A DNA stretch of 7,816 nucleotides from Oscillospiraceae bacterium (GCA_029004655.1 JAQVYP010000082.1:1-7816), one strand, 5' to 3'; shown: positions 1 through 6,245, counted from the stretch's first letter. Translations and numbers: made by a program. Notes: generated by a model not told the origin, from the letters alone.

Positions 1-460
1 CCTTATTCATTTTGGAATTCTCAATCATTTTGACGGGGAGCGTGTTACTGGTAGTGACATAGTCATTATTGTAATTAATAACACTGACATTAAATTTGAA
101 ATTGCCTACATAGGTTATTTTAACGGGGATGGTTACTTTGACCTCACCGTTTTCCGGAATGGAGGCAATATTTCTTGTTTGATAAGCGTTTTGACCGAAT
201 TCATCTACGGGATAGGTCATGTTTCGACCTTCATCAAGTATCATCAGATAAGCTGCCAAATTGGTAAGCTCGTGATCGGTTAGATTTTTAACTGTAATTT
301 CAATGTTTTCTTCACAAATCGGCTTGCTCTCAATACTTGTAGGTGACGTAATGGTAACACTCATTTCAGGCTTTGATGTTGTATCAGAAGCAGCAAAAAC
401 ACTCATAGAACTGAAGCACAAGAGCAACACAACGAATAAAAGTGAAATAATTTTCTTCAT
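1..460 (-). CDS. Secreted beta-rich protein, N-terminal part (cut by left window edge)
   Basis: The ATG at 460-458 opens a frame that runs off the left edge, about 153 residues, with no stop inside the window. It begins MKKIISLLFVVLLLCF and ends its hydrophobic core at SVFA-AS, a clear Sec signal peptide with a type I cleavage site after residue 23 or so. The Cys in the core is not in a convincing lipobox. The mature part is rich in beta-prone stretches of the kind EITVKNLTDHELTNL and VKVTIPVKITYVGNFKFNVSV. This resembles the NEW3/CARDB-like Ig-fold domains often encoded next to ABC-2 exporters, but the family assignment is inferred from pattern only. The SD AAGGGAG at 476-470 sits 9 nt before the ATG. 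The permease stop codon lies 1 nt upstream, so this is the fourth gene of the exporter operon. It may be an extracytoplasmic partner of the exporter. The C-terminus, and any membrane anchor, lie outside the window. Confidence 0.8.
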   Translation of the reverse strand, partial: MKKIISLLFVVLLLCFSSMSVFAASDTTSKPEMSVTITSPTSIESKPICEENIEITVKNLTDHELTNLAAYLMILDEGRNMTYPVDEFGQNAYQTRNIASIPENGEVKVTIPVKITYVGNFKFNVSVINYNNDYVTTSNTLPVKMIENSKMNK

Positions 461-461
461 C

Positions 462-1220
462 TTATTTTTCTCCCTTCAATGCAACCCTGCGGCTTGTGAA
501 AATCATAAATGCCACACCGATTACCGCAAACAACAAAATCGGCATAATATACTGCATCTGTGAGAAAAAGGACAGCTTATCCGAAAGCATAGATTTCATC
601 ATATTAAAGCAGCTTGCCATGGGATCATATTTCAAAAAGAATGTGCCTACCGGCGACATTTTAAACAACCCCTGAATGAATGCCGGAAAGGTTAATATCA
701 AAACAATTAATACAGAAGTCAGGATAGATGCTTTTGAGTTGCCCATTAAAACGGACAGTCCGATTGATATGCCGGTAAAAGCAAGCAACAATAAAATACC
801 ACAAAAAAATGTTACGAGGATTGCCTTTAAAACAAGTCCGGAACCAAGGCCGATTGCAATCAGATACGGAATTGATACAAGGCACAAAATAATACCGACA
901 ACAAGAACACCGAGAAATTTTGCAAGAGTTAAATTAAGCTTTGATATTGGGGTAAGCAGCAAGCTTTCAAGGGTGTTTTCTTCACGCTCTGAAGCAAAGG
1001 CAGAAGCACCAAGAACTGTAGAAATGGTAAGTGTAATGAGAAGCACCGCTTTGATTGCATATTGTAAAATGTCGTTTTGAGCGAGAACCGAACCTTCCTT
1101 AATGTTCATTACAAGAAAGCACAGAGCCGATAAAATGAATGCTGCTGCAACCATCATCCAGATACCTTTGTTCTCATATAAACTTTCTTTAAACTCTTTT
1201 TTGATGATAAATTTGTTCAT
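462..1220 (-). CDS. ABC-2 type transporter permease
   Basis: A 252-residue integral membrane protein that would form the export channel for the ATPase encoded just upstream. About six hydrophobic segments are visible: residues 20-40, 54-77, 100-122, 130-158, 165-187 and 222-242. A short basic N-terminus precedes the first. Between segments 2 and 3 is the diagnostic cytoplasmic loop EREENTLESLLLTPIS (residues 78-93), typical of ABC-2 permeases of the NatB/antibiotic and Na+ export type, which contacts the ATPase. The length is normal for the family. Its ATG overlaps the ATPase stop by 4 nt (ATGA at 1220-1217), and a GGGAGGGA Shine-Dalgarno lies 7 nt or so upstream inside the ATPase gene. This indicates translational coupling. 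The substrate cannot be deduced. ABC-2 exporters carry lipids, polysaccharides, peptides, drugs or ions. Confidence 0.93.
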   Translation of the reverse strand: MNKFIIKKEFKESLYENKGIWMMVAAAFILSALCFLVMNIKEGSVLAQNDILQYAIKAVLLITLTISTVLGASAFASEREENTLESLLLTPISKLNLTLAKFLGVLVVGIILCLVSIPYLIAIGLGSGLVLKAILVTFFCGILLLLAFTGISIGLSVLMGNSKASILTSVLIVLILTFPAFIQGLFKMSPVGTFFLKYDPMASCFNMMKSMLSDKLSFFSQMQYIMPILLFAVIGVAFMIFTSRRVALKGEK

Positions 1221-2176
1221 TGCTTTGTCCCTCCCTGTGCAGTTTCGGTAGCTTTAAAGAATATGTCTTCCATGCTAAGCGATTTATGGGACATTTCTTT
1301 CAGATCAATATTGGCCATAAACAGTGTGCTCAGCATCTGATGCTTGACTTCGCCGATTTGTGTATCGGTAAGCCCACGAACAAACTTAACCTCCAGTTTA
1401 TCTTCAAAGGGTGCAATACTGCGAATTCTTTCAATTCCATTTAACAAGGATACAGACTTGTCATTATCACTCGTTTGCAAAAGCATAGTGTAGTGTGCCA
1501 TGTATTTGTTCTGTAGTTCTTTGATATTGCCTTGTTCCACAAGCACACCGTTTTTAATGATACAAACCTTATTACACATAACCTCAATATCCTTGAGTAG
1601 ATGAGAAGTGATAAACACAGTGATATTATCGTTTTTATTAATATCAAGAAGAAGCTGTTGGATTTCCTTTTGGCCGCGAGGGTCAAGACCTAAAGTAGGC
1701 TCATCGAGAAAGATGACTTTCGGCTTATTGATTAGCGATTTTGCAATACCCAAACGCTGCTTCATGCCCCTTGAGAACTGACCCACAGTGACGTTCCTCT
1801 TTTCGCTAAGTCCGACCTTTTCAAGCAGATAGTTAATGTACTTGTCGTTGCTGTCCTTGCTGTTAAAAAGTGAATTGAAGTATTGCAGATATTCATTCGC
1901 AGTCATCCAGTAGTAATATCCGTGTGATTCCGGCACAACACCCACAACCCTTTTAATATCGATAGGGTTTTTGCGAATATCAATACCATTTATGATGACT
2001 TTGCCGTTTGTAGGCTCAAGCAGTCCGTCCAGCATACGGATGGTGGTAGTCTTTCCGGCACCGTTCGGACCGAGAAATCCGAATATATCACCCGCTTCAA
2101 CGTGCAGGCTCAAATCACTGACTGCTTTAAAACCGTTCTTGTAGATTTTTTCAAGATGTTCGGTTTGTATCATCAT
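1217..2176 (-). CDS. ABC transporter ATP-binding protein (ABC-2 exporter)
   Basis: The cytoplasmic ATPase that powers the neighbouring permease, 319 residues. All nucleotide-binding motifs are present (numbering from the ATG at 2176): Walker A GPNGAGKTT (36-44), signature FSRGMKQRL (from 134), Walker B VIFLDEP (154-160) and the switch His in ITSHLL (H192). The Q-loop position reads VVPES, with Glu (about 83) instead of Gln. The signature begins FSRGM rather than LSGGQ. Both variants are common in DrrA/NatA-like ATPases of ABC-2 exporters. About 90 residues follow the catalytic core and end in SMEDIFFKAT, matching the usual S-LEDVF tail of this subfamily. Start choice: the frame opens at a GTG (2182) overlapping the upstream stop, but the SD AAGGAG occupies 2187-2182 and so overlaps that GTG. 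The ATG at 2176 (5 nt spacer) or the ATG at 2173 (8 nt spacer) is therefore the real start. Confidence 0.95.
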   Translation of the reverse strand: MMIQTEHLEKIYKNGFKAVSDLSLHVEAGDIFGFLGPNGAGKTTTIRMLDGLLEPTNGKVIINGIDIRKNPIDIKRVVGVVPESHGYYYWMTANEYLQYFNSLFNSKDSNDKYINYLLEKVGLSEKRNVTVGQFSRGMKQRLGIAKSLINKPKVIFLDEPTLGLDPRGQKEIQQLLLDINKNDNITVFITSHLLKDIEVMCNKVCIIKNGVLVEQGNIKELQNKYMAHYTMLLQTSDNDKSVSLLNGIERIRSIAPFEDKLEVKFVRGLTDTQIGEVKHQMLSTLFMANIDLKEMSHKSLSMEDIFFKATETAQGGTKQ

Positions 2177-2178
2177 GG

Positions 2179-2874
2179 TCACTCCTTATTTTTTTGATTG
2201 GAATTCAATTCTTTACCACAATGCGAGCAATAAAGATCCATTGGCTTTACCACAGTTCCGCATCCAGCACATTTAATCTGCATTTCAGCTCCGCAACTGC
2301 GACAGTATTTTGCTGATTTTTGATATGTGCCACAGTTTGGGCAAACATTCATAAAATTACGGACAATCAAAAATGCGATGACTGCGAGAACGTTGAAGAA
2401 CAGACCGAGCGCAGTCCAAAGAAGTGAGGACATACCTGCTTTTACGGAAGCTTGAAACAGCCATGCTGCGATTATAAGCCAATATGCAAGTGCAAACAAA
2501 CCACAAATGCCAATATAACTGCAAAGAGCTATTTTCATTCCTGTTGATGGCTTTGTAAACTGTGCTGAATCAAAAAATTCATGGTCGTTGTTTTCAGACT
2601 TGCCGTAATGTTCACCGTCTTCTTCTTGGTTTTCTTCTTGGTTTTCTTTTTGGTTATATTTTTCGTTATCCTCTGTTAGTTGTTCCTGCTGCTCATTTGT
2701 AAGTTCGTTCTGGTCCTCTTTTTGACTGTAAGTGATGATTTCGCTAATTTGCGTCCTGAAGGTAACGCCGACTGCAACTCCACCAAGGAGGATGACAGTG
2801 AGTGCAATGATAATAAAACGCACCCCAGCCTTTTTAAAGTTCATGCTCATTACCCGATTTTGTAATTTGCTCAT
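2179..2874 (-). CDS. Membrane protein with acidic linker and C-terminal double zinc ribbon
   Basis: First gene of the exporter operon, 231 residues. The visible layout is: hydrophobic segment 18-38 preceded by KK; a very acidic, Gln/Asn-rich linker at 51-105 containing the tandem NQKE-NQEE-NQEE (74-85); hydrophobic segments 113-140 and 148-172; then two treble-clef-like zinc ribbons. The ribbons are C178-x2-C181 with C191-x2-C194, and C202-x2-C205 with C216-x2-C219. All eight Cys are in place, so two Zn ions are expected. Start: ATG at 2874 with GGAG at 2886-2883, 8 nt upstream; later Met codons lack this. Its stop is 2 nt before the ATPase ATG. Such zinc-ribbon membrane proteins are widespread in Firmicutes and mostly uncharacterised. 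Its position suggests an accessory or regulatory subunit of the exporter, but the sequence does not prove a function. Topology is odd: a basic N-terminus and three helices would put the ribbons outside the cell. Confidence 0.87.
   Translation of the reverse strand: MSKLQNRVMSMNFKKAGVRFIIIALTVILLGGVAVGVTFRTQISEIITYSQKEDQNELTNEQQEQLTEDNEKYNQKENQEENQEEDGEHYGKSENNDHEFFDSAQFTKPSTGMKIALCSYIGICGLFALAYWLIIAAWLFQASVKAGMSSLLWTALGLFFNVLAVIAFLIVRNFMNVCPNCGTYQKSAKYCRSCGAEMQIKCAGCGTVVKPMDLYCSHCGKELNSNQKNKE
2620..2655. repeat. Three in-frame 12-bp tandem repeats in the linker
   Basis: Units TTCTTCTTGGTT (2620-2631), TTCTTCTTGGTT (2632-2643) and TTCTTTTTGGTT (2644-2655); the third differs at one base. Read on the minus strand they encode NQKE, NQEE and NQEE in the acidic linker of the zinc-ribbon protein. 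Twelve bp is a multiple of three, so slippage would lengthen or shorten the linker by four residues without breaking the frame. Confidence 0.85.
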
Positions 2875-2906
2875 TTTTTTATCTCCATTCTTTCTATAGT
2901 TGGTTA

Positions 2907-2959
2907 CAAAAATAATCCGCTTGCCAACTGGTATGTACCCAGTATAGCGAAGCGGATTA
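2907..2959 (-). terminator. Terminator-like hairpin after the regulator gene
   Basis: On the minus strand a perfect 10-bp inverted repeat, TAATCCGCTT (2959-2950) and AAGCGGATTA (2922-2913), encloses a 27-nt loop. The loop holds its own 5-bp stem (ACTGG at 2927-2931 with CCAGT at 2939-2943). The descending arm runs directly into a T-tract (2912-2907, TTTTTG on the minus strand). This fits a moderately GC-poor Rho-independent terminator for the kinase-regulator transcript. On the plus strand no T-run follows, so it is one-directional. It would separate the two operons, although the long loop makes a weak or regulated terminator more likely than a strong one. Confidence 0.6.
2934..2946 (-). promoter_or_regulatory. 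Candidate -10 box of the exporter operon promoter
   Basis: TATACT at 2946-2941 on the minus strand matches 5 of 6 consensus bases. Counting 17 bp upstream gives no -35-like hexamer (AGATAC). Instead the regulator half-sites end 11 bp before the -10, the arrangement seen for PhoB/OmpR-activated promoters. The expected start of RNA is near 2934, about 60 nt before the zinc-ribbon ATG. This is inferred from geometry, not measured. Confidence 0.5.
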
Positions 2960-2996
2960 AACTGTATCTTTATTAATGTTAAACTGAAGATAAACT
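2958..2996 (-). promoter_or_regulatory. Candidate response-regulator operator (direct repeats, 11-bp spacing)
   Basis: On the plus strand TAAACT occurs at 2958, 2980 and 2991, so the repeats are 22 and 11 bp apart and lie on one face of the helix. Two of them are TAAACTG. Read on the minus strand, 2995-2979 is GTTTATCTTCAGTTTAA. This matches 15 of 17 bases of the sequence in the kinase promoter region (5203-5187). Tandem half-sites with 11-bp period are the usual binding site of OmpR/PhoB-type regulators, and such a regulator is encoded immediately upstream. The array starts right after the regulator stop codon. Confidence 0.6.
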
Positions 2997-3686
2997 TTAC
3001 GCCTTGAAACGGTAGCCTGCACCCCAGACTGTTTGAATGTATCGAGGATTTTTGGGCTCTGCTTCAATTTTTTCACGCAAACGGTTGATATGGACGGCAA
3101 CGGTTGCGTTATCTCCCATAGCTTCCATACCCCAAATACGCTCATACAGCGTTTCAGCATTGAAAACCATATCAACATTCAGGATAAGAAATAAGAGAAG
3201 CTCATATTCTTTATTTTTTAGCTCCACCTCACGGTCATCAACATAAACACGGTGTGTCCCTGTGTTGATTCGTATATTGCCAATGCTTATTTGTGTGGGA
3301 ACAGTCTGACCAGTCTTTTTGAGTCTTGCATACTGGGAAAGATGTGACTTTACCCGTGCAACCAACACACTGGGCGAAAACGGTTTTTCAATATAATCAT
3401 CCGCACCAAGCCCAAGACCACGGATTTTATCAATATCCTCCCGCCGTGCGGTAACCATCAGAATCGGAATATCCAGTGATTCACGGAGCTTGCGACAAAT
3501 GGTAAAGCCATCCATGCCGGGAAGCATTAAATCAAGCAAAATCAAATCAAATCCGCCGACAAGCGCCTTTTTTAGCCCCTCTTTACCGTCTGTTACGATC
3601 TCCACCTCGAAATGGTCGATCTCAAGATAATCACGCTCAATTGCGGCAATATCAATATCGTCCTCAATAATCAGTATTTTTTCCAT
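2997..3686 (-). CDS. OmpR/PhoB-family response regulator
   Basis: A 229-residue DNA-binding response regulator. The receiver domain (about 1-115) has the acidic pair D9/D10, phospho-acceptor D52 in LILLDLMLPGMDG, the switch T79 in PILMVTAR, and K101 in YIEKPF, so it should be phosphorylated normally. A winged-helix DNA-binding domain follows (about 130-229) with VELKNKEYELL and the recognition-helix region TVAVHINRLREKIE, and it ends with the usual YIQTVWGAGYRF. Length is standard for the family. The ATG directly follows the kinase stop (TAA-ATG, no gap). Its SD-like AAAGGTGG lies in the end of the kinase gene, 8 nt upstream, so the two are translationally coupled. The likely targets are the downstream exporter operon and its own operon, given the shared direct repeats. 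Kinase-before-regulator order is the less common arrangement. Confidence 0.97.
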   Translation of the reverse strand: MEKILIIEDDIDIAAIERDYLEIDHFEVEIVTDGKEGLKKALVGGFDLILLDLMLPGMDGFTICRKLRESLDIPILMVTARREDIDKIRGLGLGADDYIEKPFSPSVLVARVKSHLSQYARLKKTGQTVPTQISIGNIRINTGTHRVYVDDREVELKNKEYELLLFLILNVDMVFNAETLYERIWGMEAMGDNATVAVHINRLREKIEAEPKNPRYIQTVWGAGYRFKA

Positions 3687-5129
3687 TTATTTTACCACCT
3701 TTGGCAGACAGATAATAATATTCAGTCCGCCGGTTTTGCAATTTTCAGCCATAATTGTTCCATTCATTCTTGCAATAGCATTGGCAGCGATCGCAAGTCC
3801 AAGACCGCTTCCTCGATTGGGATTTTGCCGTGATGGGTCACAGCGATAAAACACCTCAAACAAATGGGGCAAGGCTTCTTCCGGCACGCCCGGACCGTCA
3901 TCACAAAGTGAAAGGCGGTAACTGCCGTTTTCCTCGCGCAGCGATATGATTAGTGTACCAATTTCCATTGTTTTATATTTCAAGCTGTTTTCGATGATAT
4001 TGACCAGCACCCGGCGAAGCTGATCAGGATCAGCGGATACTGTTGCCGGAATTAACTTGTTAGCGGAAATGATAAGTCCTTTTTCTTCATATTCCGCTCC
4101 AATGGCTTGCACAAGACAACGTACTTCCTCATCAAGCCGTAGGATTTCAAGATTATCAGGATAATCGCCTAACTCCATTTTGGAGAACAAAAAGATTTTT
4201 GCTACCATGCGATCGATATCGTCCGATTTACTTTTGATTGTCTCGAGATATTTCCGTTGTGCCTCCGATGTTTTTGCAACTCCATCCAGCAATCCCTCCA
4301 CATAAGCACGAATAGAAGTAAGTGGGCTGCGAATGTCATGAGATATTCCGGCAAGCAGTTCCTTGCGGCTTTGTTCGTGTTGCTGTGATCGTTCAACAGA
4401 AGTCTTTAGTCTTGCTGCCATTTCGTTAAACTCTTCGCATACGGGAGCAAACTCATCCTTTGGCGTATAATTAATCCGATAATCCAGGTTGCCGTCACTG
4501 ATCTGAGCGACACCGTTTGCAAGAATGTCAAGTGGGGTCTCGATTTTCTTGAAAACGAACTTTGTCAGAAAGCGATTGGTCAGCAGAATTGAGATAAGAA
4601 TACCGAGTAATAACACAACAAAGGCAATAATGCAAACAATTTTTAATGTCGTATATGACAGTTCCACCGGAGTTGTAAAAATCTCAATATGGTATGTTAT
4701 ATTATCGATCACGACTTGACGGACATACACCTCACGTGTACCGTTGGAAATGTATCCTTCACCGCCAATTTCTGAAATGCCGTTAAGCAGCGTGCTGTCC
4801 GAATCTGATTTTTCACCATAGCTGTATATGGTCTCATCTTCGGTTTTTACAGACAAAGCAATCGTTCTATTATTCAGTAAACGAGCAAGTTCAGGCAGCT
4901 CGTCAAGCTTATGATTGTTTGGTGTATCTTTTAATGATTTTTCAATGGTAGATGCAATGCCGGGAGCAAGCCTATAAAAGCTCTCACTGTCTTCAAAGCC
5001 AATTCCAGAACCATTAGTGACTGTAAACCAAATGATACCGACGGAAGCGGCAGCGATAACTATGGTGATAAATACCGGCACAAGAATCATCAGAATATTG
5101 GATACAACTAACCTTTTCTTTATGGTCAT
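3687..5129 (-). CDS. Membrane-bound sensor histidine kinase
   Basis: A 480-residue sensor that autophosphorylates on His and passes phosphate to the adjacent regulator. Numbering is from the ATG at 5129. Segments: membrane helix about 13-36; extracytoplasmic sensor region about 37-158, of a type I do not recognise; second helix about 161-185; HAMP linker 190-243; HisKA with H264 in SHDIRSPLTSI; ATPase domain with N-box NIIENSLKY (N381), G1 DDGPG (from D410) and G2 GSGLGLAIA (from 440). All catalytic motifs are intact. Start choice: the frame extends to a TTG at 5159 and an ATG at 5153, but neither has an SD. The ATG at 5129 has GAGG about 12 nt upstream and gives a typical MTIKKRLVVSNILMI start. 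The extracytoplasmic region of about 120 residues suggests it senses an outside signal rather than a membrane-embedded one. Identity of the signal is unknown. Confidence 0.95.
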   Translation of the reverse strand: MTIKKRLVVSNILMILVPVFITIVIAAASVGIIWFTVTNGSGIGFEDSESFYRLAPGIASTIEKSLKDTPNNHKLDELPELARLLNNRTIALSVKTEDETIYSYGEKSDSDSTLLNGISEIGGEGYISNGTREVYVRQVVIDNITYHIEIFTTPVELSYTTLKIVCIIAFVVLLLGILISILLTNRFLTKFVFKKIETPLDILANGVAQISDGNLDYRINYTPKDEFAPVCEEFNEMAARLKTSVERSQQHEQSRKELLAGISHDIRSPLTSIRAYVEGLLDGVAKTSEAQRKYLETIKSKSDDIDRMVAKIFLFSKMELGDYPDNLEILRLDEEVRCLVQAIGAEYEEKGLIISANKLIPATVSADPDQLRRVLVNIIENSLKYKTMEIGTLIISLREENGSYRLSLCDDGPGVPEEALPHLFEVFYRCDPSRQNPNRGSGLGLAIAANAIARMNGTIMAENCKTGGLNIIICLPKVVK

Positions 5130-5187
5130 GGCAGCGCTTCGCCTCACTTTCATAATCAAAATATATCATAAAAATTCGTTCATGTCT

Positions 5188-5215
5188 TAAACTGCAAATA
5201 AACAAACAGTAAAAG
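5188..5215 (-). promoter_or_regulatory. Candidate autoregulatory operator upstream of the kinase
   Basis: On the plus strand TAAACTG (5188), TAAACA (5199) and TAAAAG (5210) follow each other at exact 11-bp spacing. The minus-strand form GTTTATTTGCAGTTTAA (5203-5187) matches the motif upstream of the exporter operon at 15 of 17 positions. The array overlaps the proposed -10 box at 5213-5208. If that -10 is used, binding would repress the kinase-regulator operon. If a lower -10 (TATGAT, 5170-5165) is used, it could activate. Confidence 0.55.
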
Positions 5216-5236
5216 CAAAATAATTATTAAAGTCAA
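5208..5236 (-). promoter_or_regulatory. Candidate promoter of the kinase-regulator operon
   Basis: On the minus strand TTGACT (5236-5231, 5 of 6 consensus) is followed after exactly 17 bp by TTTACT (5213-5208, 4 of 6). The predicted RNA start near 5201 gives a leader of about 70 nt to the ATG at 5129. A second possible -10, TATGAT at 5170-5165, has no good -35 hexamer. I see no convincing terminator for the preceding transporter gene in 5160-5268, so read-through into this operon is possible. Confidence 0.45.
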
Positions 5237-5268
5237 CTTATTGTTGCAATTTAATAAGAATATTTATT

Positions 5269-6135
5269 CTAAAATTTAAAGATAAGCAGCATTGTACCAA
5301 GAATTAAAAAAGCCAATCCAAGTAGTGATTTTTTCGAAAGCTTTTCTTTTAAGAATACATAAGCAAACACAACAGTCACTAAAATACTGAGTTTATCAAT
5401 TGGTGCAACAATGCTTGCCTGTCCGTCCTTCAAGGCCCTATAATAAAACAGCCATGAAAAACCTGTTGCAAAACCGGACAGTAAAATAAATATCCAGCTT
5501 TTTTTGTCAATCTTTTTAATATCGTGTTGTTTACCCTCAAAAAATACTATGCCCCATGCCATGATTAAAACAACAATGGTACGGATAGCTGTGCCTAAAT
5601 TTGATTCCACATTCTCAATTCCCACTTTGCCGAGAATTGAGGTGAGTGCCGCAAACACAGCGGATAAAGCAGCGTAAACAAACCATTTACGGTCTTTCAC
5701 TTCTTTTTGTTCAAACTGCTTTTTCTGTATCATTAAATATGTGCCAATTGCAATTGCACACATTCCGATGAGTTTATTTGCAGTTGGCGTTTCACCCAAA
5801 AAGGTAAATGCCAAAAGCATAGTAAGCACGGTACTTGATTTATCTATTGGAGCAACCTTATTAACGTCACCGAGCTGTAAGGCTTTGAAATAACAAATCC
5901 ACGATGCCCCTGTGGAGAGTCCGGACAAAATAAGAAAGACAAGACTTTTTGATCCGATATCACCGATTGTACCTTGCGAGCCGACCACAAATACTATCAG
6001 CCACGCAAATAACAGTACAATGATAGTTCGAAGTGCCGTTGCTAAATGAGAATTAGTACTTTTAATACCGATTTTCGCAAGTATACATGTGATTCCGGCA
6101 AACAATGCCGAAAGAAATGCAAAAACAATCCACAA
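5269..6135 (-). CDS. EamA/DMT-superfamily transporter
   Basis: A 288-residue inner-membrane transporter made of two EamA halves, about ten hydrophobic segments. The halves are strikingly alike at an offset of 149 residues: TALRTIIVL (33-41) with TAIRTIVVL (182-190), and APIDKSS (95-101) with APIDKLS (244-250). The acidic, Lys-rich linker is near 138-151. The family exports or imports small metabolites such as amino acids or sugars; the substrate cannot be read from the sequence. The start is a TTG at 6135, supported by SD GAGGTG (6148-6143) with a 7-nt spacer and by MWIVFAFLSALFAG, a normal first helix; the next ATG would remove half the protein. An insertion sequence lies 31 bp upstream of the start, between the gene and its apparent native promoter at 7705-7713, so expression may be reduced or changed. 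Confidence 0.93.
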   Translation of the reverse strand: MWIVFAFLSALFAGITCILAKIGIKSTNSHLATALRTIIVLLFAWLIVFVVGSQGTIGDIGSKSLVFLILSGLSTGASWICYFKALQLGDVNKVAPIDKSSTVLTMLLAFTFLGETPTANKLIGMCAIAIGTYLMIQKKQFEQKEVKDRKWFVYAALSAVFAALTSILGKVGIENVESNLGTAIRTIVVLIMAWGIVFFEGKQHDIKKIDKKSWIFILLSGFATGFSWLFYYRALKDGQASIVAPIDKLSILVTVVFAYVFLKEKLSKKSLLGLAFLILGTMLLIFKF

Positions 6136-6142
6136 AACCTAT

Positions 6143-6148
6143 CACCTC
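6143..6148 (-). promoter_or_regulatory. Shine-Dalgarno that fixes a TTG start
   Basis: GAGGTG on the minus strand, 7 nt before TTG (6135-6133). It decides the transporter start, because no ATG or GTG lies at a suitable distance. Confidence 0.75.
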
Positions 6149-6153
6149 TATAT

Positions 6154-6166
6154 TATTAAATACTTA
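6154..6166. repeat. Target-site duplication, left copy
   Basis: TATTAAATACTTA, identical in all 13 bases to 7690-7702. It directly abuts the left inverted repeat of the insertion sequence. Bases on either side differ between the copies (T before and G after here; C before and T after at the right), which fixes the boundary. Confidence 0.92.
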
Positions 6167-6186
6167 GCCCTGAGCAAAATAGAAAA
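6167..6186 (+). repeat. Left terminal inverted repeat of the insertion sequence
   Basis: GCCCTGAGCAAAATAGAAAA aligns without gaps to the inverted right end (7689-7670) with 16 of 20 identical bases; mismatches are at positions 2, 4, 10 and 18. A 7-bp inverted repeat, CCTGAGC (6169-6175) with GCTCAGG (6213-6219), lies within this end only. Confidence 0.88.
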
Positions 6187-6245
6187 CGACCAGGGAACAC
6201 GGGCAAAAAGCGGCTCAGGAAAAACGCAAATCACCCAGAAATATA

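Noticed and set aside
676..1080. Plus-strand frame of 134 codons opposite the permease
   Set aside because: It is a mirror of the permease gene, whose six-helix pattern, ABC-2 motif and operon overlap are clear. The opposite frame has no SD and no recognisable protein character.
2179..2182. GTG at 2182 as start of the ABC ATPase with a 4-nt GTGA overlap
   Set aside because: Its first base is part of the AAGGAG Shine-Dalgarno, so it cannot be served by that site. The ATG codons at 2176 and 2173 are correctly spaced.
2893..2898. TATAGA on the minus strand as -10 for the zinc-ribbon gene
   Set aside because: No -35-like hexamer lies at 16-18 bp (AGCGGA at 17 bp), and the RNA would start next to the SD. 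TATACT at 2946-2941 with the phased half-sites is better placed.
5257..5270. AT-only inverted repeat AGAATA-TT-TATTCT just after the transporter stop
   Set aside because: It has one G-C pair per arm at most and a 2-nt loop, and no T-tract follows on the minus strand. It is not a credible terminator.
6149..6182. Hybrid outward promoter at the left end of the insertion (TTGCTC with TAATAT)
   Set aside because: The -35 matches only 3 of 6 bases and the -10 (6155-6150) would start RNA inside the transporter's SD, giving an untranslatable or leaderless message.
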